Below the pieces are notes generated by a model. The model saw only the letters and a program-made list of their open reading frames with translations, did not search any database and was not told the DNA's origin. Both the position numbers and the translations under genes were made by a program. A stretch of 64,000 nt of DNA from Hydra vulgaris (taxonomy: Eukaryota; Cnidaria; Hydrozoa; Anthoathecata; Hydridae), in the NCBI RefSeq assembly GCF_038396675.1, contig NC_088922.1:19257001-19321000 (forward strand), read 5' to 3'. This document shows positions 60,201 to 64,000 of this stretch, piece after piece (position 1 is the first letter of the stretch; each line of letters opens with the position of its first letter).

Positions 60201-61361
60201 CCAAAAACTCTACCCATGTTGCTCCACAACTACCGTATTCGCTCCACAACTACCGTATATCGTTCCCCTCAAAATAATCCCCCCGGGGGGGGGGATTATT
60301 TTGAGGGGGACGATACAGATTTGGAAGAATAAATAAAGATTTTTCATTTTATAAAAAAAATTCACCTTACTTTTTGATCACAGTAGTATTAACCAAGTAA
60401 AAACAAAATGTCGCAGCAGATGAAATGACGCAAACATGATCAATCAACTACAATAGGTCTTGACTAAGTTATCAGTTGACGTTTTTTATGAGATGTTAAA
60501 ATGTTTTTCAAAGTTTCTAACTTAGCTTTCTTTTTGCCAATTGTAGGTTTATCCATTTCATTATATTTTTGTTCATAGTGTCTTTTTAGATTGAATAATT
60601 TTTAAAATGTAATAGAAATAAAACATATAGCACGAATAAAAAATTTATAAACATTCTTAAACAATCAAATGCTTACTATTTTTATCTTAATACAAATGAA
60701 TAGAATATCGAATAGAAAGAAAAAAAAAGACAATAGAAGTTTTAAACCTTTAAACATAGAATATTAAAGCTACAAAAAAGCTGAAAACAAGTACATTCTG
60801 ACTGCACGAGTTTTGACTTATCTTAAACAGCACTTGTTAGAATATTGATATCAGAAAGTACGACGCTACAAGTTGTTAGACACTCCGCAGCGCTTTTGAC
60901 AACTGTTGGTATAAAATCAAATTGCGCGCGATTTTTTAGTCGAATTACTATTTTTTATGTTCTCAGATACATCTATTTTAATATAAAATGTAAAAAAAAA
61001 GGGGTAAATGTGCAGACTTTTAGAGGGGATAGGAGTTTCAAAAACTATAAAAGAAAAGAGGGTAGAAATTCTAACTTGCGTACGCACTATACTGACGGCT
61101 TAAATTGAAATGCTGTTTCATTTTGTAGATTTACTTCATCTTCTTCACTGGATGTTAAACGTCGACGATGAAAAAAGAGCAACAATTGATGACGTTATAA
61201 ACCATAAATGGTTCAGTGGTTCATACGAATTTAAAAGATATCTTTTTGAGACTCCATTTTCAGTCGATATTAATGAGTTGAATCACTACTTTCGTGTTTC
61301 TTATCGTTCTCAAAACAGTTTTACAAGAAAAATGATCAAAAATCCATTAATAGAAAACTGA
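32979..61361 (+). CDS. Serine/threonine protein-kinase-like gene (spliced, six exons)
   Basis: Joining six exons at GT-AG sites with matching phases gives about 309 residues from the ATG at 32979. All kinase landmarks appear in order: Gly-rich loop ([16 protein letters not shown]), beta-3 Lys (EFVVKFLKK), helix C ([18 protein letters not shown]), catalytic loop [11 protein letters not shown] (LIDFGFSED), APE (FIAPEVY), subdomain IX ([13 protein letters not shown]) and subdomain XI ([15 protein letters not shown]). It would transfer phosphate to Ser/Thr, since the loop has the Lys of the Ser/Thr type. Two oddities: HRD reads HLD, and the first Gly of the loop is Asp. IKD.N and the general layout recall PIM/PASK-like CAMK-group kinases, but that is a guess. 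The five introns are about 6.3 kb, 73 bp, 1.2 kb, 0.65 kb and 19.2 kb. An upstream exon may exist. Confidence 0.85.
33727..33886. mobile_element. Half copy of the foldback MITE seen at 563-904
   Basis: ATTGGAGCCTGGGAACAAAA at the left, then TTTATATTCATCAATAAG and TAATCTCTT, follow the order of one arm of the element at 563-904. The second arm is missing and a TA tract follows. Confidence 0.55.
33888..33948. repeat. (TA)n microsatellite
   Basis: Pure TA tract within kinase intron 1. Confidence 0.95.
35218..35254. repeat. Perfect hairpin with 16 bp arms
   Basis: GTGAAGATGACAGCAC, 5 bp loop AGCGA, then GTGCTGTCATCTTCAC, near the right end of the mariner relic. Confidence 0.9.
35249..35334. repeat. 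Three tandem copies of a 28 bp unit
   Basis: The unit CTTCACGTTGTGGTCACTTT plus TCAGACCA is repeated three times, the first with two changes. It includes part of the mariner terminal repeat, so the terminus itself was amplified. Confidence 0.85.
35699..35765. repeat. (ATT)n microsatellite
   Basis: More than twenty ATT units in a row. Confidence 0.97.
35871..36334 (-). mobile_element. 464 bp mariner deletion derivative
   Basis: The termini CACGGTGTGTCCCAAAAATA and its inverted partner (TATTTTTGAGACACACCGTG) match over about 29 bp with one difference and are flanked by TA. The element keeps only the C-terminal third of a transposase. It could only have moved with enzyme supplied elsewhere. 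Confidence 0.9.
35949..36263 (-). pseudogene. Mariner transposase C-terminal third
   Basis: The minus strand reads [40 protein letters not shown] and ends [13 protein letters not shown]. The second catalytic position, normally LHDNAP, reads LHHNAP, so its Asp is lost. The third ([11 protein letters not shown]) is kept. The N-terminal two thirds are deleted. Confidence 0.85.
36672..36935 (+). mobile_element. tRNA-derived SINE, family 1
   Basis: The head is tRNA-like: box A TAGTGGTAAAGCGC, anticodon arm CTCGC-TTCATAA-GCGAG with anticodon CAT, and box B GGTTCCGAGTTCGATCC. The body follows (GTCCCTGATAGTACC, TGGCCTTGTTCG, GTAGTGGCCTTCTCGGCC) with an A-rich tail from about 36896. It has no CCA-matching acceptor stem, so it is a SINE and not a tRNA gene. 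Confidence 0.85.
37010..37708. other. AT-rich intronic DNA without recognised feature
   Basis: Short duplication of AATTTATAGTGTAACAAATA near 37312 and 37337; otherwise nothing supported. Confidence 0.45.
37731..37968 (+). mobile_element. tRNA-derived SINE, family 1 (second copy)
   Basis: Same order as the copy at 36672: TAGAGCGCTCGCCTCATACG, GTTCGATCCCCACCA, GTCCCTGGTAGTACCGCGCT, CAGTGGCCTTGTTAG, GTAGCCTCCTCGACTG and an A-rich end. Flanking sequences AAATACAAGGTCAAAA (37710) and AAATACGAGGTAAAAA (37969) look like a 16 bp target duplication, as expected from LINE-mediated insertion. Confidence 0.85.
37999..38205 (+). mobile_element. tRNA-derived SINE, family 2
   Basis: The head is tRNA-like (CGCAGTGGTTAGAGCGC as box A, anticodon arm CTTGC-TTTAGAA-GCAGG, GAGGTTCGAAACAAACTC as box B). 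The body is TCACGGTAAGGAAGGAGGCG, TAAATGCACTTCCGCGGTGC, TTAGGTCTTCTTGGGGCACC, then AAATAACAAAATTAAAAAAA as tail. It differs in body from family 1. Copies occur at 48204-48380 and, diverged, at 20852-20932. Confidence 0.85.
38220..38640 (-). pseudogene. Fossil reading frame of unknown family
   Basis: The minus strand gives protein-like blocks [58 protein letters not shown] and [20 protein letters not shown], then [10 protein letters not shown], with stops between and after. The amphipathic, Lys-rich pattern is not random-looking, but I know no matching family. It may be a transposon remnant or an old pseudogene within kinase intron 1. Confidence 0.35.
38754..39172. mobile_element. 419 bp MITE with TA target duplication
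   Basis: The left end TGTGTCGCATCTGACCAAAA is inverted at the right (TTTTGGTCAGATGGGTCACA). Both continue with CCAGTC/GACTGG, and both are flanked by TA. The interior is non-coding. Probably a Tc1/mariner-type MITE. Confidence 0.75.
39367..39471 (+). CDS. Kinase exon 2 (beta-3 lysine and helix C)
   Basis: Acceptor ATTTAG, donor GTACAT, phase 0 at both ends, 35 codons: [20 protein letters not shown] and [20 protein letters not shown] supplies the ATP-anchoring Lys, and ALKEG the helix C Glu that should pair with it. Confidence 0.85.
39545..39682 (+). CDS. Kinase exon 3 (hinge region)
   Basis: Follows a 73 bp intron. Donor GTACTC. 46 codons read [20 protein letters not shown] and [20 protein letters not shown], ending RFFMKQ. 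This is the beta-4/beta-5 strands, hinge and helices D/E of the kinase fold. Confidence 0.85.
39745..40359. mobile_element. 615 bp MITE (GGGCAATTCCAC termini) in kinase intron 3
   Basis: GGGCAATTCCACGCTCAAGT at the left matches the inverse of the right end (GTAACGGTGGAATTGCCC) over at least 12 bp. The interior repeats GTCCCGTAAGT near 40153 and 40332. Non-coding. Target duplication not clear. Confidence 0.6.
40725..40915. repeat. Imperfect minisatellite next to a splice acceptor
   Basis: About nine degenerate units of the type TTCCCTTTCTTTTAATATA run up to the acceptor of kinase exon 4. They form its polypyrimidine tract. Confidence 0.7.
40929..41125 (+). CDS. Kinase exon 4 (catalytic loop, DFG, APE)
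   Basis: Acceptor TTTTGAAG, donor GTAAAT, phase 0 in and phase 2 out. It encodes [40 protein letters not shown], then [16 protein letters not shown]. Catalytic Asp (HLD), Lys (DIKD), Asn (TN) and the DFG Asp are all present. The Arg of HRD is Leu. Confidence 0.92.
41436..41505. repeat. Perfect 70 bp hairpin
   Basis: GACACAAAACAGATTTTATT, continued by TGAATGTCTTAAC, pairs exactly with the right arm. The arms are 33 bp and the loop is TGAT. It lies just upstream of a SINE in kinase intron 4. Confidence 0.92.
41520..41720 (+). mobile_element. tRNA-derived SINE, family 3
   Basis: The head is GGAGCCGGGATAGTTCAGTT with box A TAGTTCAGTTGGTTAGAGCG, an enlarged anticodon loop (stem GCGCTA/TAGCGT), a long variable arm AGCAACAGGGTTGC, and box B GGTTCAAATCC, followed by GGACTCC. 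The body has TAGTACCTTGATACAAAGGG, then GAAATCGTATCGATTTGC. The unpaired anticodon region and long tail argue for a SINE and not a tRNA gene. Confidence 0.7.
41778..41929 (+). CDS. Kinase exon 5 (subdomains IX-X)
   Basis: Acceptor CTTTTAG, donor GTAAGG, phase 2 in and phase 1 out. It encodes [20 protein letters not shown] and [20 protein letters not shown], ending [16 protein letters not shown] is the conserved helix F motif. Confidence 0.88.
42055..42230. repeat. (TA)n microsatellite with inverted A/T flanks
   Basis: TA tract; the flanks AAAAAAGAATATATG (left) and TATATTCTTTTTTT (right) are inverted, so the whole tract can fold back. Confidence 0.9.
42231..44859. other. AT-rich intronic DNA without recognised gene
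   Basis: Contains two short hairpins, ATCTGATAC-CTT-GTATCAGAT, at about 43395 and 43438, and a G/C-rich patch at 44344-44410 (CACCCCCAGTGTTTTAG, GGGGGCTATCGCCCC) that may be a transposon end. No coding block is supported. Confidence 0.45.
43393..43460. repeat. Two copies of a small hairpin
   Basis: ATCTGATACCTTGTATCAGA occurs twice, about 44 bp apart. Each copy is a 9 bp-arm hairpin with a 3 bp loop. Confidence 0.85.
44860..45121. mobile_element. 262 bp MITE (CCTAGGAAAAAA termini)
   Basis: CCTAGGAAAAAAGTTTAGAT at the left and the inverse at the right (CTTTTTTTCCTGGG), with the inner block AAACTTTTGAAACATATGG inverted exactly, give terminal repeats of about 50 bp. The interior is rich in TATAGAATTTCTATA words. 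Non-coding. Confidence 0.8.
46124..46411. mobile_element. hAT-like MITE inside LINE A
   Basis: CAGGGGTGGGATTTG at the left and (CAAAACCCGCCACTG-type) at the right are inverted repeats with a few differences. The flanking 8 bp GTTTTTTC and GTTTTCCT differ by transitions only, as an aged hAT target duplication would. It separates the RT blocks INDL and the C-terminal region of LINE A. It contains a poly-G/C patch (GGGGAGGGGGGGG). Confidence 0.55.
46727..48028 (+). mobile_element. Tc1/mariner element with DD36E spacing, inside LINE A
   Basis: The ends ACGGGTGATGCGAAAGTTAT and (ATAACTTCCGCATCACCCGT) are near-perfect inverted repeats of about 28 bp flanked by TA. Length is 1302 bp. It lies between two adjacent RT blocks of LINE A in opposite orientation. 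Confidence 0.9.
46862..47909 (+). pseudogene. DD36E Tc1/mariner-type transposase, disabled
   Basis: The ATG-started frame reads [20 protein letters not shown]. Helix-turn-helix motifs follow ([40 protein letters not shown]). The catalytic core has [10 protein letters not shown], then [17 protein letters not shown], then [13 protein letters not shown]. 36 residues separate the second Asp and the Glu, the spacing reported for the DD36E (Incomer-type) group. It has stops near 47010 and 47286, a one-base deletion near 47597 and a TGA near 47760. The C-terminus is GGVFSYKK, then TAA. Confidence 0.85.
48204..48380 (+). mobile_element. tRNA-derived SINE, family 2 (5'-truncated)
   Basis: Starts inside the tRNA-like head (AGCGCTTGCTTTAGAAGCAG), continues through GGTTCGAAACAAACTC, TCACGGTAAGGAAGAAGGCG, CTGCGGTGCTCTGTGAC and GGTCTTCTAGGGGCACCTAA to an A-rich tail. 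Close to the copy at 37999. Confidence 0.85.
48439..49080. repeat. 43 bp minisatellite split by a MITE
   Basis: The unit CGACTGACAAATAGGTAGAA followed by CATGCAAGGAGTGTACATTA occurs at about 48439, 48482 and, beyond the MITE, 49036. The MITE at 48523-49022 sits between the second and third copies. Confidence 0.75.
48523..49022. mobile_element. 500 bp TA-flanked MITE with long terminal repeats
   Basis: GGGTGTTTTATATTTTATCA and its inverse at the right end are followed inward by ATTTTTGAAATT, CGCGAATCGAT and AATAAGTTTGAGCAAA in both arms. The terminal repeats are thus about 110 bp. TA flanks both ends. Non-coding. Confidence 0.85.
50039..50096. repeat. (GT)n-rich microsatellite
   Basis: GTGTGCGTGTCTGTGTGTGC and continuing GT/GGGT repeats inside the LINE A region. 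Confidence 0.9.
50466..51220. other. AT-rich intronic DNA, no gene recognised
   Basis: May include the 3' end of LINE B, left of the transposon inserted in it, but no diagnostic sequence was found. Confidence 0.4.
51965..54398 (+). pseudogene. Four-exon transposase-like gene, zinc-binding N-terminus, disabled
   Basis: The exons are 51965-52553, 52657-53390, 53572-53912 and 54021-54398, with GT-AG introns of 103, 181 and 108 bp and matching phases. Exon 1 (about 196 residues) has Cys pairs typical of zinc binding ([34 protein letters not shown]). Exon 2 has [19 protein letters not shown], then [20 protein letters not shown] and HPCTWCD. Exon 4 has [18 protein letters not shown] and [15 protein letters not shown]. 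Asp of CDLKLAN and Glu/Asp of the exon 4 motif are candidate catalytic residues; Tyr in GIYGGGG may replace an Asp. Exon 2 has four in-frame stops, and exon 3 has a 46 bp tandem duplication that shifts the frame. I recall similar uncharacterised proteins in cnidarians and arthropods but cannot name the family. Confidence 0.75.
53692..53783 (+). repeat. 46 bp tandem duplication inside exon 3
   Basis: CTCCTTGGTGGTCAATCACC begins at 53692 and again at 53738. The second copy restores the frame [13 protein letters not shown]. 46 is not a multiple of three, so the duplication breaks the protein. Confidence 0.85.
54894..55663. mobile_element. 770 bp TA-flanked MITE inside LINE B
   Basis: GGGGAAACCGGGGCTAGTTG at the left and (CAACTAGCCCCGGTCTCCCC) at the right are inverted repeats flanked by TA. 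The GGGG ends and TA duplication resemble the pogo-like element at 1842. Repeats of the CCAACTTACCCC type occur inside. No transposase frame. Confidence 0.85.
55450..55482. repeat. Perfect hairpin with 14 bp arms
   Basis: CGCCAACTTACCCC, loop GTGGT, then GGGGTAAGTTGGCG, in the middle of the MITE. Confidence 0.9.
56541..56656. repeat. 58 bp tandem duplication in LINE B RT
   Basis: TGATGATCGACAGTATCGAA starts at 56541 and its copy at 56599, with one difference (CGAA against CAAA). The duplicated segment encodes [11 protein letters not shown] on the minus strand. Confidence 0.9.
58335..59096 (-). pseudogene. LINE B ORF1: coiled-coil, L1-ORF1-like protein
   Basis: A single minus-strand frame of about 253 codons has one TGA near 58692. 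The N-terminal half is a coiled coil rich in Glu/Lys ([40 protein letters not shown]). Then come [17 protein letters not shown] and, past the stop, [51 protein letters not shown]. This order matches the coiled coil, RRM and C-terminal domain of L1-type ORF1 proteins, which bind the element RNA as trimers. ORF2 starts 52 bp downstream. LINE A retains the end of the same protein. Confidence 0.8.
59176..59200. repeat. Left copy of a direct repeat flanking the mariner
   Basis: TATTAACCAAGTAAAAACAA lies 15 bp left of the mariner and recurs at 60387-60408 immediately to its right. Confidence 0.85.
59409..60332 (+). pseudogene. Mariner transposase, C-terminal third replaced by a palindrome
   Basis: Open from ATG 59409 for 289 codons: [20 protein letters not shown], then the paired helix-turn-helix ([28 protein letters not shown]), [15 protein letters not shown] (first Asp) and [14 protein letters not shown] (second Asp). 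The frame then fails after [10 protein letters not shown]: the expected PDLAPCD segment with the third Asp is missing. In its place is a repeated 18 bp unit and a 56 bp palindrome. The true C-terminus [12 protein letters not shown] follows it and ends at TAA 60330-60332. Typical mariner transposases have about 345 residues. Confidence 0.9.
60221..60314. repeat. Breakpoint duplication and 56 bp palindrome
   Basis: GCTCCACAACTACCGTAT occurs twice (60222 and 60240). Then ATCGTTCCCCTCAAAATAAT is followed by a C/G run and the inverse. The right arm is the coding sequence for DYFEGDD of the transposase tail; the left arm is an inverted copy of it. Confidence 0.9.
60387..60408. repeat. Right copy of the direct repeat flanking the mariner
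   Basis: TATTAACCAAGTAAAAACAA, matching 59178-59199. Confidence 0.85.
60409..61128. other. AT-rich end of kinase intron 5
   Basis: No gene or transposon end recognised. The intron ends in TTTCATTTTGTAG. Confidence 0.45.
61129..61361 (+). CDS. Kinase exon 6 (subdomain XI and C-terminal tail)
   Basis: Acceptor TTTTGTAG, entry in phase 1 matching exon 5. It encodes [20 protein letters not shown], then [20 protein letters not shown] and a tail ending [12 protein letters not shown] at 61359-61361. The Arg of EKRATI is the invariant subdomain XI Arg that salt-bridges the APE Glu, and HKWF closes the kinase fold. Confidence 0.9.
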
Positions 61362-61557
61362 TTGCAGCAAATTTGATATGATAATGTACCGAAAAACTAT
61401 TAAACGAAATTCTCAGCCCAAAGAATAGCTAGCAGGGATTGAGTTTGTTGATAGAAAAAGATTGTTTACTTCTCAAAACGAATTTAGCCACGAAACATTA
61501 AATTTTTTTATAAAGTAATAGATTAAAATCTTATATTAAATAGACGTATTGACAAAA

Positions 61558-63278
61558 CTAATCAACTTTCTGTCTTTTTACTGTCACAAGCTCGTTATCT
61601 TCATCTTCACTATCCGAATCACTTTTTGTTGTAAAAATAGGGTTAGGCTGTGTCTTAGAATAGGCTGGCGCAATCCAGAAAGGGTCTTCAGCTGCAGCTT
61701 TTGCATGCTTTAAGATTGCTTCCCTTGGGTTAGCAGTATCAGCTTTTGCAAGAGCAATGTTTTTAATAACAAACCCGGTTAAACTCATTCCTTCTTTCAT
61801 ACGACCGCCAACACCATGTGAAAGGCCTAATGGTGCTTCTGGCTTGTGAGACGCAATCGGATCCGCACGTTGTTTTGCTTTTATTTTTTTCATAGTTTCT
61901 GCTTTTTTCTCACGATATAATTTTAGGGTAATAGGATTAATGATTTGAGGTTTCACTAAGCCCTCACCTGGATCAACACGCTTGTTTTTTACTTTGCCAA
62001 CACAAAGGGTTGCTCCTTTGATACTTCTAGTAGGATCAAATAGAACTTTAATGTTACCGTCAGATAAACCCACTAATATTTGATTCAACTTTACATGCCA
62101 CAATGAACAAACTACAGATGTGTTCCCAAAATCTAATTCATGGGCAATATTTAGTGTATCTCGTTCTAAAAACACTAATTTCCCGTTTCCTCCCCCTTTT
62201 TTTGCAGAAGTTCCGGTTACAATTAATTTCTCATCAGGACTAAAGAGACATTTTGTGGTTGTATAATAGCTGACTAAATCTTTTGCTACAGCAACTGGTT
62301 TTTGAAAGTTTCTTAAGTCCCAATATTTTAAAGTATCGTCCCCTCCGCGGGATATAAGAGACTTTTCGTCAGAAGATAGACATAAGCAAGAAGTTTCGCT
62401 CCCGTTAGTATGAGCTTGCATATTACTTAAAGATGTATTAACAAACAGTCGTCTAGTATCCCATCCTTGAATCGAACCATCTTGACCTGATCCAACAATT
62501 AATTTTCCATCTCGATTAAACAAACAAAAAGTCACACCAGTTTTTTTACTCTGTTTATTTTTCATTCTAATCACATCTGTGTTCTTTTTTACTGTATTAA
62601 TATCCCATAAACGAATAGTTCCGTCGTCCCCGCATGAAATAAAATGGTTTTTGTCTCTCGGATCCCAGCAAGAGTTACGAACCATAGACACATGACCTTT
62701 GGTATTTTTCATATCGACAATATACTGATCTCCTTTTTTGCATTCATATACCTGATGTCCATCACGATCTAAAACTTGAGGTTGTGCGTTTCCGGTCGAA
62801 ACCAATATCCTATCACCTGTTGCACTATATTGTAACGCGTTCACCCAATGACCATCTGCCGGCGTTAGTGTTCGAAAAGGCCGTAAACTAACATCCATGC
62901 TATTAAAATCCCAAAACTTTACCTCATAATCATAGCTGCCAGTAGCAAGTCGAGAGCCTGATGGGTCAAGAGCCATCGCTGAAACTACTTTTTGACCGTG
63001 CAACAGAGTGATTTCATGAGACATTGGTATTTTTTGTATTGGAGTCAACTCAAAGTCATCTCCTTCCGAATAATCGCTGTCAGAATCATCATCTTTTACC
63101 GTTTCTTTAACGTTTTTTTCTATTTCATTTTTTAAATCATTGACAATTGCTAGACTTGGAGAGGGCCCAATCGCAACATCTTCATCGTTATCAAAAAATG
63201 GGCAATCTGATTTTATAAGTCGCTTTGCTTCATTCAACTTTTGGTTTAAAATTTCTTCTTTTGGTGGTTTTTTTGCAC
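61558..63278 (-). CDS. WDR70: WDR70 exon 2: WD-repeat protein
   Basis: Together with exon 1 this gives about 590 residues (human WDR70 is somewhat longer). After an acidic N-terminal region (DDDSDSDYSEGDDFEL) come WD repeats forming a beta-propeller: SHEITLLHGQKVVSAMALDP, SRLATGSYDYEVKFWDF, HFISCGDDGTIRLWD, LIVGSGQDGSIQGWD and SLISRGGDDTLKYWD. Then comes the family's C-terminal part (KIKAKQRADPIASHKPEAPL, then RQKVD). DRDGHQVYECKKGDQYIVDM and DMKNTKGH are diagnostic of WDR70 (gastrulation-defective homologues), a nuclear protein tied to chromatin and DNA repair. It converges on the kinase gene. No stops or frameshifts, so likely functional. Confidence 0.95.
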
Positions 63279-63379
63279 CTAGAAACAAAGAAAATCAAAT
63301 TTATAACAAAAATTGTTTTTACCAAAAAAAAATAATGCTAAATACAAAGAGATTTAAGAAAAACATAAAACATTATTAC

Positions 63380-63431
63380 CAAATCCACTAAACCCCATCA
63401 TATTTCGCATGATATCTTCTTCCGATGCCAT
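63380..63431 (-). CDS. WDR70: WDR70 exon 1 (start codon exon)
   Basis: The minus strand reads MASEEDIMRNMMGFSGF, with the Gly codon split by a 101 bp GT-AG intron (63279-63379); exon 2 continues GAKKPPKEEILNQKL. A short acidic/Met-rich N-terminus ending in MGFSGFG fits this family. The ATG at 63431-63429 is the only suitable start, and it is preceded by AT-rich DNA. Confidence 0.9.
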
Positions 63432-63833
63432 AATTAAATGTTACCGGTAAAAACGGAAAAGCCAAATTTTATTCAGGTCTAAATATTATGCATAACTGTA
63501 AAACAATAGATTGTTTAAAAAAAAGCTTGCTACATTTAAAAGTACCAAAGCTTTAATCGAGCACCACATAAAACTCGATGTTAAAAATTGATCCTTATAA
63601 ACAAAAATAAATAATTTTGCAATAATTTAAGAAGTTGAAAATATTCTCAAAAAGATTATATGAACTGTTACGACTGGGAATTAAAAAACAAAATAACTTT
63701 ATTTTAATATGATTAATTTTAATTATTTTTTTATTAAGTAGTTAAAATATTAAAAAAATTGTTAGTAAAAAAAAATCTTGAGTTTTCCAAAAAGAAGAAA
63801 ACTAAAATAAAATTTAAAAAATAACGTTAAAAT
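63432..63833 (-). promoter_or_regulatory. Intergenic region holding the WDR70 promoter
   Basis: About 400 bp of AT-rich DNA between the end of the upstream - strand gene and the WDR70 start. It must contain that gene's 3' UTR and the WDR70 5' UTR. No clear TATA or motif can be singled out in such AT-rich sequence. Confidence 0.4.
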
Positions 63834-63952
63834 TTATGATAATGGCTTTTGCGCATGACAAGCGTAATTTATAAGTGTTGAAGGAATCCAACTCCATTGC
63901 ATCGTAAGTGGATTTAAAGACATTCCTAAATACGTTGGCTTGTACATACCAC
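63834..63952 (-). CDS. Last coding exon of an unidentified gene
   Basis: The minus strand after acceptor TATTTTTCAG reads GMYKPTYLGMSLNPLTMQWS, then WIPSTLINYACHAQKPLS and a TAA at 63836-63834. The frame has no stop and ordinary codon use, and the acceptor is good, so it is probably a real C-terminal exon. The rest of the gene lies beyond the window. I do not recognise the family. Confidence 0.6.
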
Positions 63953-64000
63953 CTGAAAAATATAAGTTTTAAAACACAAATAAATTAAATATAATTACAG

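Larger units (their letters stand above)
59215..60386 (+). mobile_element. Mariner with perfect termini and rearranged 3' part
   Basis: CTACTGTGATCAAAAAGTAA, followed by GGTGAAT, is exactly inverted at the right end, and TA flanks both sides. Perfect terminal repeats suggest recent activity. The gene inside has lost its third catalytic residue. The codons are more GC-rich than the surroundings. Confidence 0.92.
41930..61128 (+). other. Kinase intron 5, 19.2 kb, packed with transposons
   Basis: Bounded by GTAAGG and TTTTGTAG. Phase 1 agrees on both sides, and the downstream exon is exactly the missing end of the kinase domain. The contents are two antisense LINEs, DNA transposons, MITEs, a SINE and minisatellites, listed separately. 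Confidence 0.75.

Noticed and set aside
59291..60249. ORFs opposite or out of frame within the second mariner
   Set aside because: Shadows of the transposase frame.

Overview
This 64 kb window is very AT-rich animal DNA. It has long (TA)n tracts, GT-AG introns, tRNA-derived SINEs, non-LTR retrotransposons and many nested DNA transposons. The repeat style, codon use and metazoan host genes suggest a cnidarian, most likely Hydra. That assignment is an inference from pattern and was not tested by a search.

Host genes are few. (1) A serine/threonine protein-kinase-like gene on the + strand is spread over six recognisable coding exons: 32974-33083, 39367-39471, 39545-39682, 40929-41125, 41778-41929 and 61129-61361. 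The exon phases all match and give about 309 residues covering a whole kinase domain. Its last intron is about 19.2 kb and is filled with transposons. (2) WDR70, a WD-repeat protein, lies on the - strand in two exons (63380-63431 and 61558-63278, about 590 residues). It converges tail to tail with the kinase, with only 196 bp between the stop codons. (3) A terminal coding exon of an unidentified - strand gene lies at 63834-63952.

The rest is a stratified transposon record. 100-383: LINE fragment. 563-904: palindromic foldback element. 1842-8201: 6.4 kb pogo-like element with TA target duplication, containing a decayed transposase, an inverted internal duplication, a LINE scrap, two long hairpins, and a SINE split by a hAT-like MITE. 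9905-10625: Penelope-like (GIY-YIG) remnant. 10638-18558: 7.9 kb element with CCCCTATAACATTTT inverted termini and ACGTAAC-rich ends, carrying a nearly complete Tx1/L1-group LINE. 18566-20347: Tc1-like element. 25281-29705: P-like (THAP9-type) element with 8 bp target duplication, itself carrying a nearly intact mariner at 27601-28701.

The kinase introns hold mariner remnants, MITEs, three SINE families and two - strand copies of one LINE family. LINE A (about 45590-50465) has three separate insertions: a hAT-like MITE, a DD36E-spaced Tc1/mariner element, and a composite MITE/SINE/minisatellite block. LINE B (54712-59096) has two insertions: a TA-flanked MITE inside ORF2, and a 3.5 kb four-exon DNA transposon of uncertain superfamily at 51225-54707 with about 260 bp inverted repeats and AAAG target duplication. 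A mariner at 59215-60386 lost its C-terminal third through a rearrangement that left an inverted copy of its own tail at the breakpoint.

The best candidates for something undescribed are the 51225-54707 transposon, the 10638-18558 element, and the atypical kinase whose catalytic loop reads HLD instead of HRD. I found no CRISPR array, operon or prokaryotic system.
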